Part shown: in pieces, positions 1 to 9,206 of the stretch
How positions within the stretch are numbered: the stretch's first letter is position 1
Layout: each line of letters opens with the position of its first letter
Origin: Segetibacter aerophilus
GTDB lineage: Bacteria; Bacteroidota; Bacteroidia; Chitinophagales; Chitinophagaceae
NCBI RefSeq assembly: GCF_007991655.1
Contig: NZ_BJYT01000004.1
Location: 186,001 to 250,000 of the forward strand
Direction: 5' to 3'
Length of the DNA stretch: 64,000 nucleotides
Position numbers and translations under genes: made by a program
Notes under the pieces: generated by a model
Seen by the model: the letters and a program-made list of their open reading frames with translations, nothing else
Databases searched by the model: none
What the model was told of the DNA's origin: nothing

Positions 1-385
1 GTATGCTCAGGTAGAACTCTTTTACAGGGTTTGGACCAGGATAATAAACGTCCTGTGCAATCAGCACCTTACTTACTTTTTTACCTGCAGGTCCTGTTTG
101 AATAGTAACCAAAGTGCCACCCAATATATTTTTAGCAATATTCGAAACGTCTTCAAGGCTTTTGCCTACGGCCACACCACGCTGTTCTTTCCCTTCAATT
201 TTTCCCTTGCCACGTCCGCCTGCGTGTATTTGCGCTTTCACTACCGCAAAGTTATTGCCCGTGTCATTTTTGATTTGCCTGTATGCTTCCTCGGCAGCCA
301 TAACAGTATCTACAGCGATGCCTTCCTGTACAGGAACTTTGTATTTCTTTAGTAACTCCTTAGCCTGGTACTCATGCAAATTCAT
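1..385 (-). CDS. sucC: Succinyl-CoA synthetase (ADP-forming) beta subunit, N-terminal part
   Basis: The gene reads leftwards and runs off the window, so only the first 128 residues are visible. It begins MNLHEYQAKELLKKYKVPV, the typical ATP-grasp start of SucC, and contains KAQIHAGGRGKG, the conserved nucleotide-binding segment of this family. The enzyme pairs with SucD to convert succinyl-CoA to succinate with formation of ATP in the TCA cycle in the cytoplasm. The start is the ATG whose complement lies at 383-385; no better start is seen upstream. The catalytic and CoA-contacting C-terminal part is outside the window. Identification is secure from the N-terminal signature. Confidence 0.93.
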   Translation of the reverse strand, partial: MNLHEYQAKELLKKYKVPVQEGIAVDTVMAAEEAYRQIKNDTGNNFAVVKAQIHAGGRGKGKIEGKEQRGVAVGKSLEDVSNIAKNILGGTLVTIQTGPAGKKVSKVLIAQDVYYPGPNPVKEFYLSI

Positions 386-538
386 ATAGCTAATTTATTT
401 TTGACGAAGATAGTTGAATTAGAAATCGGGATTTAGAAATTGAGCATTTTTTGTTTGCTGGCGAGTTTGCGAAGTGATGCTCGTTGTAAGATATTTAATG
501 ATAATAGCTACGCTTATAATTCTAACTATCTCATAGAA

Positions 539-2086
539 TTAATTCGTTGCCGCATCAGCGTTTAGTTTACCCCAGCCATAATTGCTGCTTTTGTTTGGAT
601 ACCCACTTGCTGTAACGGTTAGTTTATTTATTAGCTGGTCTCTTGTATAAGAAGGGAACCGGCTCCATACAAGTGCTGCAATGCCGGAAGCTGTAGCGGT
701 GGCTACTGACGAGCCGCCTACAACGGTTGGAACGTCTCCGCTTGTTGCTGTTGATAAAGCTTTCAGGCCGCTACTTTGCTTCTGCATTACTATTACAAAG
801 TCGACCTGCTTCCCTTTATGACAAGCCTCACATGCTGATAAAGAAGAGAGATCTTTTACCCCGGTTACAGCCTGAACCTCATCAAGACTCGCAGGAAACA
901 TAACACCGATTAAAGTTGCAAGAAAACTTTTTGAAGTGCCTGCTGCACAGAACATGACCTTGCCTTTGCCGTAAGCATATTGGATAGCGTCTTTAATTTG
1001 TCCACTGTTAGTAATACGGGCCATGCTCATGCTTACAATCTTTACGCTTTTGTTGTCTGCGGCAAATAGATATGCGTCGCTTACTCCCTTTACTTCGTTA
1101 CTGCCGTCGATATACACGTTGTTTGCAGCGCGGCAAACTATGAGGTTGCTGTTATAAGCAACGCCACATGAATTGCCGTCATTCCCTCGCGGCGCAGCAA
1201 TCGTTCCGCTCATGGTAGTGCCATGCCCGCACGCGTCGTTGGTATTGCTTCCTCCGGGTAGGGTTACTATTTTTTCGATTGTGCGCTCACCCGAGTATCC
1301 CTGGTTGAATTGGCTGCCGAGGTTGTCCTGATCCGGACTCACTCCTGTATCTATCACCATTACCTTCACGCCTGTTCCTGTTGACTTAGTCCAAGCCTGG
1401 GTGATTTTGTGGTAACCAAAATTCCAAGAAACTTTTGTGTTTGGAAGAAGCGAGATGTAGTCGGAACCGGCAATGAGGGAACTGCTTCCGCTATAGCCAC
1501 CACACCCAATACCTCCAAAAAGACCATCACTTTCAGAGCGTTGAGCTGGCCCTGCATCTTCTTTGTCAAATTCTTCTATCGGATCATAGCCCATCGGTTC
1601 TGCATAGCGAACAAGATTATTACGTCGTAATTGTTTTACGGTTTGCAGGCTAGAAATCTTTACATCCAATACCGGTAATTTATTTTCTTTCCATACTTCC
1701 AGTGTTTCAAATTGTATTGTTGCATTTCTTTTTTTCTCTTCATTAAATATTATTTGCATCACTTTTTCTTTAGTTGCCCGCCAGTCGCTTTTTGTAATGT
1801 CAATTGAAGATTGTCTGTTGTCGATGCTTGATTCGTTTTCAGGTATGTAGCCGATGGACATGATACTGTCACTGTTTATTAAAGCACTCCATACCATTTC
1901 GTCGGTAGCATCTTTCCAGTCAAATGATCCCTTTTCCAATAATTGTTGCTGAATGAAATGATTGATCTGTTCGTTGCTCAATGGCTGCCCTTGTTCCTGA
2001 TTTGGAGTAACGGCTTGTAGTTCACTGTTTTTTTTGCAGCTGCAAATGACACATGCTATGAGGATGCATTTTAAAATTTTGGTCAT
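539..2086 (-). CDS. Subtilisin-like S8 serine protease, lipoprotein
   Basis: This 515-residue protein starts with a lipoprotein signal (lipobox VICSC, probable lipidated Cys17), so it should be anchored in an envelope membrane. Residues about 30-170 look like an inhibitory prodomain ending in the phrase LVRYAEPMG, as in fervidolysin-type proteases. The catalytic triad is visible: Asp246 in VMVIDTGVS, His288 in HGTTMSGTIAAP and Ser460 in GSSVATA. The C-terminus ends with the S8-typical YGWGKLNADAA. Several cysteines in the mature domain suggest disulphides. No operon partner is evident; sucC lies downstream on the same strand 153 bp away. The substrate is unknown. The family assignment is firm, the role is general extracytoplasmic proteolysis by inference. 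Confidence 0.9.
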   Translation of the reverse strand: MTKILKCILIACVICSCKKNSELQAVTPNQEQGQPLSNEQINHFIQQQLLEKGSFDWKDATDEMVWSALINSDSIMSIGYIPENESSIDNRQSSIDITKSDWRATKEKVMQIIFNEEKKRNATIQFETLEVWKENKLPVLDVKISSLQTVKQLRRNNLVRYAEPMGYDPIEEFDKEDAGPAQRSESDGLFGGIGCGGYSGSSSLIAGSDYISLLPNTKVSWNFGYHKITQAWTKSTGTGVKVMVIDTGVSPDQDNLGSQFNQGYSGERTIEKIVTLPGGSNTNDACGHGTTMSGTIAAPRGNDGNSCGVAYNSNLIVCRAANNVYIDGSNEVKGVSDAYLFAADNKSVKIVSMSMARITNSGQIKDAIQYAYGKGKVMFCAAGTSKSFLATLIGVMFPASLDEVQAVTGVKDLSSLSACEACHKGKQVDFVIVMQKQSSGLKALSTATSGDVPTVVGGSSVATATASGIAALVWSRFPSYTRDQLINKLTVTASGYPNKSSNYGWGKLNADAATN

Positions 2087-2282
2087 AAAAATTGGTTGAA
2101 GGATTAAAGGATTAATGTATGAAGTATTAAGTGAAACTCAAAACTTGGAAGCTCGATCCACTAGTCACTTCGGGAGCTACTTCCCGGTTTAAACGTTATT
2201 TAATGTCTTTTTTGAGTATGAAAAAACCTTTTTCGTAGGGTAGTTGGCGGGCTTGTTGAGGCGTATTTACAAATCCTGTTGT

Positions 2283-2654
2283 ATGGTTTATACGGATGGC
2301 AGTCACTTGACAGCCAACAATCTTCATGAGCTTTATAATTACGCAAATAAAATAGGTCTGCATCCAGATTGGATTGATTTTATGGGAAAGACTATTCATC
2401 CCCATTTTGATATCTGTGGACATGTGAAAAGAAGAGTACTGGCAGATGCGGCTGTAAAAAAAGTGAGTTGCAAGGAACTGGTGAGGTTATGCAAATTGAA
2501 TTTCCGCCTACCAGAAAAAGATAGCGACTTGCAGGAATGGGATCTTCATCACAACAAACATTCGTTGGATTTACAGATGCCTTCAGAAAGCGAATACGAA
2601 AGAATGATAGACAACATTTTTAAAAGGACAGGAATTGAACGTTTCCGCCCTTAA
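2283..2654 (+). CDS. DUF4031 domain protein
   Basis: This is a 123-residue protein when started at the ATG at 2283 (MVYTDGSHLTANNLHELYNY). An in-frame TTG start 13 codons upstream is possible but gives a poor N-terminus. The pattern xVYxD..HLxAxxxxELxxFAxxIGL followed by H.HFDI resembles DUF4031, a small domain of unknown function; the matching stretch covers about residues 1-48. The tail is basic with several Tyr and Arg residues. It stands alone between two convergent or independent genes, and context gives no function. I recognise the family only by this pattern and cannot assign an activity. Confidence 0.7.
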   Translation: MVYTDGSHLTANNLHELYNYANKIGLHPDWIDFMGKTIHPHFDICGHVKRRVLADAAVKKVSCKELVRLCKLNFRLPEKDSDLQEWDLHHNKHSLDLQMPSESEYERMIDNIFKRTGIERFRP

Positions 2655-2842
2655 ATAATCTGCCCCTCAGGGAAATTAGCAAAGGAAAAAAGACCTTTAA
2701 TTTTTACCTACCTTCTTTTTATAAAAGCCTTTTATTGCCTCCAAAACATTTAAACTTACGGCCCTTTGTAGGTATTGCTATATCCATTTTTATACCCTAA
2801 TTTGTTTAAACAAAGACGGGTTTTCGTAACTCAACAATAATA

Positions 2843-2881
2843 TTAAGATTACAATATCTTAATAGGTCAACTCTACTTTTG
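2843..2881 (+). promoter_or_regulatory. Promoter and candidate operator of the Oar-like receptor gene
   Basis: TACTTTTG at 2874-2881 fits the Bacteroidota -7 element and lies 29 bp before the ATG at 2910. Just upstream is a perfect inverted repeat, TTAAGAT (2843-2849), six-base gap, ATCTTAA (2856-2862), placed where a regulator could contact the -33 region. No good TTG -33 box is seen, which would fit an activator-dependent promoter. This is a reading of the sequence only. Confidence 0.45.
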
Positions 2882-2909
2882 CTGCAAATTTAAAATCAAA
2901 ACTAGCCGT

Positions 2910-5900
2910 ATGTGTAAAAATCTATTCACTCTTCTATTAGTGTTATTTGGCCTTTTGTCTGCAAACGCAATAGCACAGACGACGCAAGCATCAATCTCCG
3001 GAATAGTATTGAACAATGACAAAAAACCACAGGTAGGTGCCTCGGTTACGGTTCGCAACGAATCAACAGGCTTTACTACAAAAGCTTTAACCAATGCACA
3101 AGGAGAATACACTTTTAAGGAGCTACCCCTTGGGGGACCATACACTGTAAGTGTTACTTATGTGGGGTTTGGAGAGCAAAAGATAAGCGGTTATACACTC
3201 AATCAGGGCGACGCAGTAAAGGTCAATATCAACATGCAGGTTAGGGAGAACACCCTTGAAGTGGTACAGGTTGTAGCATCAGGTTTAAAAAATAAAATAG
3301 AAAACATTGGCGCCGCTACTGCGATCTCTGCCCGTACAATGACACGGCTACCTGTTAACGGAAGAAACTTTACGACATTGATGGATCTTTCTCCATTAAG
3401 CAGGGGAGGAAACATTGCCGGCCAATTAAATTCTTCCACGAATTACACAATTGATGGTATGAATGCTAAGAACCCTACTTCCGCGGGATCAACCACAAGC
3501 CGTAGTGGTGCTCCATATTCCATTTCTATAGAAGCTGTTAGAGAATTTAAAGTAGTTACGAATCAATACGATGTTACCTATGGAAGAAGTGGAGGAGGAA
3601 CTGTTAGCGCTGTAACCAAGTCAGGAACTAACACATTAAGTGGAAGCGCATTTACTTACGGCCGCGACAATCGCCTGGCCAGTAGTTATGATATCAGGGG
3701 TAATAAGCGTAATAACAATTATTCTACTTACCAGTATGGATTCTCCTTAGGCGGTCCCATTATTAAAGATAAACTACATTATTTTGTTGCGTGGGATCAC
3801 CAGCAGGATAAACGTTCTTTAGTTATTGCTGATGTACAATCGCCAGCGGATGAGACAAGGTTCAACGTAACAAAAGCTACCCTTGATAATTTTGTAAGTA
3901 TTGCCCGTGCCAAGTACGGAGTTTCTAACAAAGCACAGTATGGTTCATTTGATAAAAACCGCGGTTCTGATGCTGTTTTTGCCCGTCTTGATTGGCAGAT
4001 CAACAGCAAAAACTTGCTAACGATTCGCGACAACTATACGAACGACCGAAATAAGTTAGGGCTGACAGATAATACGGCAATTAATCTATACGAATCAACT
4101 GGCAATGATTTCAACAGGGATAACAGTCTGCTTGCAACCTTACGTACTTCTGTTAGTTCACGCGTTACCAATGAGCTGAAAGTACAGCACCTCTACACTT
4201 TTCAGTCGAGCGAGCCCGGTGATGATCTGCCTGGGGCAAACATACCCAGGGCAATTGTAGAAAACGTTACCTCCTCAATTGGTGGAGTTACAAGGTCAAC
4301 AAATATTCAGATCGGGGGTCATCGTTTCGCCCAGGAAAACTTTGATAACAACGTAGTGCAGGTGGTCGATAATTTATATTACAACACGAATAAAATTAAA
4401 TACACGTTCGGGATAGACGCTATGAATACCCGTTCACATTCGAGATATGGTAGCGAGGTAAACGGGAGATTTCATTACATTAACCTTGCAGCATTTGAAA
4501 GCAATACACCTTACAGGTATTACCGCGAAGTACCTATTGTACCTGATCCAAGTGTAGTGGGCAATATCCAAAACTTTGGGGTATATGCGCAAATGCAAAC
4601 TACCCTCGCACCGGGTTTAGATCTGACAGCCGGTTTGCGCTTCGATTACGCTCATTATCCTTCATCTCCTCTAAATCAGTTAGTTTTTGATGAGCTGAAA
4701 TTACGAACAGACAATAAACTTAAATCTTCGGTAATACAGCCACGTTTTCAATTTACGTGGGATGTGAATGAAAAACGTACGGACTTTATTCGTTTCGGTG
4801 CCGGCATTTTTGCATCAGACATTAATAACTATGTCTTGATCAATAACCTGGTGTTTGATGGTAAGCATTCAGCTACCGTGGATGTAAGAGCCCCTAATAT
4901 TCCACCTGTTGATTTCACGGCTTATCGTGCTGATCCATCGAAAATTCCCACACTAACCGACTTTCAGCTGCCTACCATCAACACAAATGGTACGGATGCG
5001 CAAGTGCCGGTAATGTATAAGGCTAACCTCTCTTATAGCCATTATTTTACCGCTAAGTTTAAAATGAGTATAACAGGTTACGCAACACTAGGTCGACACA
5101 ATTATATGTATGTGGACCGTAACATGGCCGCCCAGCCTTTTTTTACATTGCCTGACGAAGACAACCGCGGCGTGTATGTGCCATTAAGCACCATGCCTGC
5201 AAACGGGGCCGGCGATTGGCTTGAAGGACGGATCAGTAAGAAACTGGGGCGCGTATTGGAATTAAATAGCCAAGGTAAGGTGAACCAGTTTGCAATAGTT
5301 GTCGATGGTACTTACCAGTACTTTAAAGATGGAGATATCTCTTTTAGTTACACTTGGAACGATACAAGGGATAATACGTCGTACAATGGTAACGTCGCCA
5401 ACACGGCTACTCTTTCCTTGCAGGTGAAAGATGATCCGAGGGATTTAAGTAAAATGAGTTATTCCGATAACCAGTTCAGGCATAAGGTAGTTGTTTATGG
5501 GTCCTTACCTACATTTTATGGTGTAAGTATTGGAATTCGCTACTCCGGAATTGGTGGCACCCGTTATACTTTGTTATCGGGTGCTAACAGTAACGCAGAT
5601 TTTGTTTCAGGTACAAATGACCTGGCATTTATTTTCGACCCTAATAATCCTGCTGTACCAGTGAACGTTCAAACAGGATTAACGGCAATTCTTAATAATT
5701 CTGATGCAAGCCCAAGTATCAAAAATTATATCACTAAGTACTTTGGCAAAATTGCAGAAAGGAACGGCGGCGTGAACGGTTTTTATGGCATCATCGATGT
5801 AAGGGTAAGCAAGAAATTTAAACTGTATAAAGCTCACAATCTCGAATTGTCGGCGGATGTGTTCAATGTGGCAAACGTCTTCAATAGAAACCGAGGTGTA

Positions 5901-6083
5901 AACAAATCTTTAGGAAATCAAAACCTCTATGCTATTGGCATACCTGCAACCAGTACAAGTCCTGCTCTTCCAGCTTTTGATGCTTCTAATAGAAGATTTA
6001 ATTATAGAGTAAATACTGCTGGTATTGCAACTCCGTCAGGTGACCCTTTCCAGGTTCAAATAGGGCTCCGGTACAACTTCTAA
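2910..6083 (+). CDS. Oar-like TonB-dependent outer membrane receptor
   Basis: The 1057-residue protein has a signal peptide (cleavage probably after ANAIAQ, about residue 23). A carboxypeptidase-regulatory-like beta-sandwich follows, about 27-110 (ASISGIVLNNDKKPQVGASV and GEYTFKELPLGGPYTVSV). The plug domain is at about 115-240 (YTIDGMNAKNP, and AVREFKVVTNQYDVTYGRSG, a phrase typical of Oar-type receptors). A long beta-barrel ends in aromatic QIGLRYNF, the usual C-terminal signature of outer membrane barrels. Such proteins import or export substrates across the outer membrane using TonB energy, or serve as adhesion factors. There is no SusD partner next to it, which favours the Oar class over SusC. 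The substrate cannot be told from sequence. Confidence 0.9.
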   Translation: MCKNLFTLLLVLFGLLSANAIAQTTQASISGIVLNNDKKPQVGASVTVRNESTGFTTKALTNAQGEYTFKELPLGGPYTVSVTYVGFGEQKISGYTLNQGDAVKVNINMQVRENTLEVVQVVASGLKNKIENIGAATAISARTMTRLPVNGRNFTTLMDLSPLSRGGNIAGQLNSSTNYTIDGMNAKNPTSAGSTTSRSGAPYSISIEAVREFKVVTNQYDVTYGRSGGGTVSAVTKSGTNTLSGSAFTYGRDNRLASSYDIRGNKRNNNYSTYQYGFSLGGPIIKDKLHYFVAWDHQQDKRSLVIADVQSPADETRFNVTKATLDNFVSIARAKYGVSNKAQYGSFDKNRGSDAVFARLDWQINSKNLLTIRDNYTNDRNKLGLTDNTAINLYESTGNDFNRDNSLLATLRTSVSSRVTNELKVQHLYTFQSSEPGDDLPGANIPRAIVENVTSSIGGVTRSTNIQIGGHRFAQENFDNNVVQVVDNLYYNTNKIKYTFGIDAMNTRSHSRYGSEVNGRFHYINLAAFESNTPYRYYREVPIVPDPSVVGNIQNFGVYAQMQTTLAPGLDLTAGLRFDYAHYPSSPLNQLVFDELKLRTDNKLKSSVIQPRFQFTWDVNEKRTDFIRFGAGIFASDINNYVLINNLVFDGKHSATVDVRAPNIPPVDFTAYRADPSKIPTLTDFQLPTINTNGTDAQVPVMYKANLSYSHYFTAKFKMSITGYATLGRHNYMYVDRNMAAQPFFTLPDEDNRGVYVPLSTMPANGAGDWLEGRISKKLGRVLELNSQGKVNQFAIVVDGTYQYFKDGDISFSYTWNDTRDNTSYNGNVANTATLSLQVKDDPRDLSKMSYSDNQFRHKVVVYGSLPTFYGVSIGIRYSGIGGTRYTLLSGANSNADFVSGTNDLAFIFDPNNPAVPVNVQTGLTAILNNSDASPSIKNYITKYFGKIAERNGGVNGFYGIIDVRVSKKFKLYKAHNLELSADVFNVANVFNRNRGVNKSLGNQNLYAIGIPATSTSPALPAFDASNRRFNYRVNTAGIATPSGDPFQVQIGLRYNF

Positions 6084-6219
6084 AAGTTGTTCGCCTGAGC
6101 CTTTAATTAAAACGAGATTTTATCACATTATACATTTATTTAATTTGGCATATCTTCGTTTTCCAGTAACTACCTGAAAAAGGTGCATACTGAAGTTGAC
6201 AAGAAATAATGTCGATTTT

Positions 6220-7311
6220 ATGGAAACAACAGAACCGCTACCTTCAGGAAACCCCTTACAGCGACTGCCCGAATTAACGGAAGAAGTGTTCTTTGCTTTT
6301 CATCTGCAGATAAACAAGATGCTTTATCTCAACGAGGCGTTCGAACGCATTTGGAATATTTCCCGCGAGTCAATAGGTTCTAAGCTGAACTTGCTCCTAG
6401 AAACCGTTCATCCTGATGACAGGTCTCATGTGACATCTAGTTTTTTCAATCTCAAGGAGGATAAGCAAAAGCAAACTATCGAATTTCGAATACTGCAACC
6501 CGAAGGGAGTATCAAGTGGCTTAAGGTTGATGCGTACTTGTCGGAAAAAAGTGACAATAAAATTGTCGTCGGAACAGGTTCTGATATTACTGGGTACAAA
6601 AACTACATTGAGACCTTACATAAATTTTCGAATAAGAAGAATTCGATTCTACAAATTTTATCTCATGACCTTTTAGGACCGCTTGGAAATATTCAAATGT
6701 CTGCACTAATGCTGTCAAAATATCCGGAGATAGCAGAGAATGAGGATATTATGGAATTAATTGACCTGGTTGATAAAAACAGTAAGCGAAGTGTCACTAT
6801 GATTCGAGACTTGATTAACAGGGAATTTCTTGAATCAAGCGAAACAACATTGGTTAAACAAAGGGTTGATATTGTTTTAAAAATTCAGGAGATTATTGAG
6901 CAATACAAAGATCCGCATACGGTCGCTAGGCAAACTGTCGATTTTGAAACTCCCCTCAAGAGCCTGTATGTATCTATTGATGTCTCAAAGTTTATGCAGG
7001 TCGTTAATAACCTTCTCTTGAATGCTCAGAAGTTTACTCCTGACGGAGGACATATTGTAGTGAAGCTGGAAGATCAACAGCAAACGATCATTATAAAAGT
7101 GCAGGATAATGGAATTGGAATACCAGCAGAAATGCAGCCTTTTATTTTTAACAAATTTACAAAGGCAAGAAGAATGGGTATTAAAGGTGAACCTACTACC
7201 GGACTTGGTATGTCAATTATAAAAACAATTGTAGAATGGCACGATGGCCGCATCTGGTTTGAAAGTACAGAGGGAAAGGGGACTACTTTTTATGTTGAAA
7301 TACCAAAGTAA
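6220..7311 (+). CDS. PAS-domain sensor histidine kinase, soluble, orphan
   Basis: I take the ATG at 6220 (METTEPLPSG, 363 residues); a TTG 24 bp upstream is in frame but less likely. A PAS_3-type sensor domain spans about 15-125 (HPDDR, EFRILQPEGSIKWLKVDA, then the ITGYKNY exit). It is followed by a HisKA helix with the phospho-acceptor His149 in LSHDLLGPLGN, then an HATPase_c domain with N-box Asn268 (NNLLLNAQKFTPDGG), G1 box D296NGIGIP and G2 box TTGLGMSI. There is no transmembrane segment, so it should sense a cytoplasmic cue. No response regulator is nearby. A strong terminator follows 34 bp after the stop. Before the mobile element arrived, this gene would have faced ssrA convergently. 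Confidence 0.9.
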   Translation: METTEPLPSGNPLQRLPELTEEVFFAFHLQINKMLYLNEAFERIWNISRESIGSKLNLLLETVHPDDRSHVTSSFFNLKEDKQKQTIEFRILQPEGSIKWLKVDAYLSEKSDNKIVVGTGSDITGYKNYIETLHKFSNKKNSILQILSHDLLGPLGNIQMSALMLSKYPEIAENEDIMELIDLVDKNSKRSVTMIRDLINREFLESSETTLVKQRVDIVLKIQEIIEQYKDPHTVARQTVDFETPLKSLYVSIDVSKFMQVVNNLLLNAQKFTPDGGHIVVKLEDQQQTIIIKVQDNGIGIPAEMQPFIFNKFTKARRMGIKGEPTTGLGMSIIKTIVEWHDGRIWFESTEGKGTTFYVEIPK

Positions 7312-7345
7312 GTGATGGAGCTATTTGCTACAAAAATAAAAAAAT

Positions 7346-7379
7346 AAAAAAGTCTGCCACTTTAGTTGCAGACTTTTTT
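7346..7379. terminator. Bidirectional intrinsic terminator (also the probable ancestral ssrA terminator)
   Basis: A perfect 12-bp stem (AAAAAAGTCTGC at 7346-7357 and its complement at 7368-7379) with a ten-base loop is flanked by A- and T-runs, so it can stop transcription from both sides. It ends the histidine kinase gene. It also lies only 21 bp beyond the outer att copy at 7401-7421, where the 3' end of ssrA would have been before the element inserted. Confidence 0.85.
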
Positions 7380-7400
7380 ATTTTTTCTTAATGCCAAGTA

Positions 7401-7421
7401 GTGGAGCTGAGCGGAGTCGAA
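7401..7421. repeat. Outer att copy (direct repeat of ssrA 3' end)
   Basis: Identical over 21 bp to 9552-9572. It differs just outside (position 7400 A versus 9551 C; 7422 T versus 9573 C), so the shared core is exactly 21 bp. It carries no functional tmRNA remainder. Confidence 0.9.
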
Positions 7422-7520
7422 TGTTCCATATCTATCTTAAATCAGCCTTACTTAAACTTATATTAAATACTTGATTATTAATGTCTTAATTGGAATTGAC
7501 GTAAATAAAGGTAAACGGAA

Positions 7521-7601
7521 TTAAACCTAGATAAGTAAAAAATTGCTACCTTTTTTGCTACCTATTTATTTAATAAATAGTATCTTCAATGTTAAACCTA
7601 G
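7521..7601 (+). promoter_or_regulatory. Leader of the recombinase gene with duplicated TTAAACCTAG
   Basis: TTAAACCTAG occurs at 7521-7530 and again at 7592-7601, the second copy ending six bases before the ATG of the recombinase. The AT-rich region between them contains TTTATTTAATAAATAG, a short palindrome. The paired decamers could bind the recombinase itself or a repressor, coupling expression to occupancy of the element end. This is an inference from position; no known operator is recognised. Confidence 0.35.
7546..7565 (+). repeat. Candidate recombinase arm-type site, left
   Basis: CTACCTTTTTTGCTACCTAT matches 9479-9498 at 19 of 20 positions in the same orientation. Both copies lie inside the element, 124 bp and 53 bp from the respective att cores. 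Such paired subterminal repeats are typical of arm-binding sites of the N-terminal domain of tyrosine recombinases. The internal repetition GCTACCTTTTTTGCTACC adds a second half-site. Confidence 0.55.
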
Positions 7602-7607
7602 GCTACT

Positions 7608-8966
7608 ATGGGAACAATTCGCTACGTCCTTCGCTTAGATAAGTCTTTAAAAGATGGCACCTCTCCAGTTGATTTAATCTACCAAGTATCGGGTCAAAGA
7701 AGGTATTACAGAACTAGAATAAAACTTCATCCTTGCTCCTGGGATTCCGGAACGCAAAAAGCAGTTTATATTGATAAAAAATTGGCTAAATCATTTGCAA
7801 TCGATTTTTATTCCTTGCCCGCCTTCAGTGAAGTAGAAGAAACTAACATTCATTTAAATAAACTTTCCTTAACTATTATTGAAATTGAAAAGCGTTTTGA
7901 AATGGATAGCGTTGCTTATTCTTCTGAAATGGTTGTAGAGAAGCTTAACCAGCAACAGAAACCAGCCACTAAGAAGGAGGAAGCGTCTAATATTTTGTTT
8001 GATTTTATGCAAAAATATATTGACGAGCATAAAGACATTCGTACCAGGACGAGCATTTCTGTTTATAAATCAGTCAAGAACCACTTGCAGGATTATTGTA
8101 AAAGCACTGGCAAGAAAGTCACTTTCGATAATTTGGATTACAGTTTTTTTCAGTCTTTCCAGAATTTCTTATATCAAGACAGAACAGTTTTACGAGAAAA
8201 AAATGGCGAGGTAGAAAAGAAAATTATTAAAGGACTAAATAATACTACGGTAGCAAAGCAACTAAGCACAATAAAGACTTTTTTAAATTATGCTAAACAG
8301 CAGGGTGTTGAAGTCAGTGACAAGTATAAAGATTTTAAAATAAAACGTGAAAGCCTTGAGGTAATTGCACTTACGAACGAAGAGTTTGAAACACTTTTTC
8401 ACATGGATCTGTCAGGCAATAAGCGACTGGCCAATGTCCGAGATGTTTTTTGTTTTGCATGTGTTACTGGTTTAAGGTATTCAGATTTATGGCAATTGAA
8501 AAGAGAGCACATAAAAAGTGAAGAAATAAGGCTTACAGTTAAGAAAACAAAAGAAATCCTCACAATACCATTAAATCTTTATTCTCGGGCAATTTTGAAG
8601 AAATATGAAGGGATGTTAAAGCCTTTACCAGTTATTTCAAATCAAAATATGAATTATGCATTAAAGGATCTTTGCAAACTTGCTTGCATTGACGAACAAA
8701 TAGAGATTGTTCGTTTCAGAGGCATAAAGCGGGAAGCAATTACATATCCAAAATATGAGTTAGTTGGTGTTCATACAGGTCGAAAAACGTTTTGCACCTT
8801 GTCATTAGAAAAGGGGATGTCGGCAGAGGAAGTAATGTCAATTAGTGGCAATTTAGACTATAGAAGCTTCAAACGTTATGTGAAGGTTACAGAGCAGCGA
8901 AAAAAAGTTGTAATGGTTAAAGCCTGGGGAGGTTCTCATGAAGAAAATCAGCTAAAGGCAGTGTAA
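7608..8966 (+). CDS. Tyrosine recombinase (site-specific integrase) of the ssrA element
   Basis: This 452-residue protein has the layout of Bacteroidota integrases. An Arm DNA-binding beta domain lies at about 1-110 (GTIRYVLRLDKSLKDGTSPV, YYRTRIKLHP). A SAM-like core-binding domain follows at about 130-245, then the catalytic domain at about 255-445. Catalytic residues are Arg290 in TGLRYSDLW, Lys in the beta hairpin LTVKKTKEIL, His389 and Arg392 in HTGRKTF, and Tyr424 in FKRYVKV. The position normally held by His or Trp nine residues before the Tyr is Asn415 (SGNLDYRSFKRY), an unusual change. The gene is intact and converges on ssrA. It should catalyse insertion and excision between the 21-bp att cores; whether it is still active is unknown. 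Confidence 0.92.
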   Translation: MGTIRYVLRLDKSLKDGTSPVDLIYQVSGQRRYYRTRIKLHPCSWDSGTQKAVYIDKKLAKSFAIDFYSLPAFSEVEETNIHLNKLSLTIIEIEKRFEMDSVAYSSEMVVEKLNQQQKPATKKEEASNILFDFMQKYIDEHKDIRTRTSISVYKSVKNHLQDYCKSTGKKVTFDNLDYSFFQSFQNFLYQDRTVLREKNGEVEKKIIKGLNNTTVAKQLSTIKTFLNYAKQQGVEVSDKYKDFKIKRESLEVIALTNEEFETLFHMDLSGNKRLANVRDVFCFACVTGLRYSDLWQLKREHIKSEEIRLTVKKTKEILTIPLNLYSRAILKKYEGMLKPLPVISNQNMNYALKDLCKLACIDEQIEIVRFRGIKREAITYPKYELVGVHTGRKTFCTLSLEKGMSAEEVMSISGNLDYRSFKRYVKVTEQRKKVVMVKAWGGSHEENQLKAV

Positions 8967-9206
8967 TACTATTTTGACAGATCTTACTTTTTTTTCACCA
9001 GCTAAAATTTCAGTTCAACTCAAAACTATGTGCAAAAATTCAGTGCGCCTGTATTAAGGCGAGCGGTGTTTCTGTCGAACAAAAACTCATTGCTCGTTTA
9101 TTACTCCCGTTGGTCGTATAAAATGTCTTATCCCAAAATTGCCTCTAATATTTTTGATGAATGCACCGCATGATATTAAGTTTTGGCCCGACCAAAACAT
9201 AGCTGG

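Noticed and set aside
2196-2423. 75-codon frame opposite the DUF4031 gene
   Set aside because: Overlaps a conserved gene on the other strand and resembles no family.
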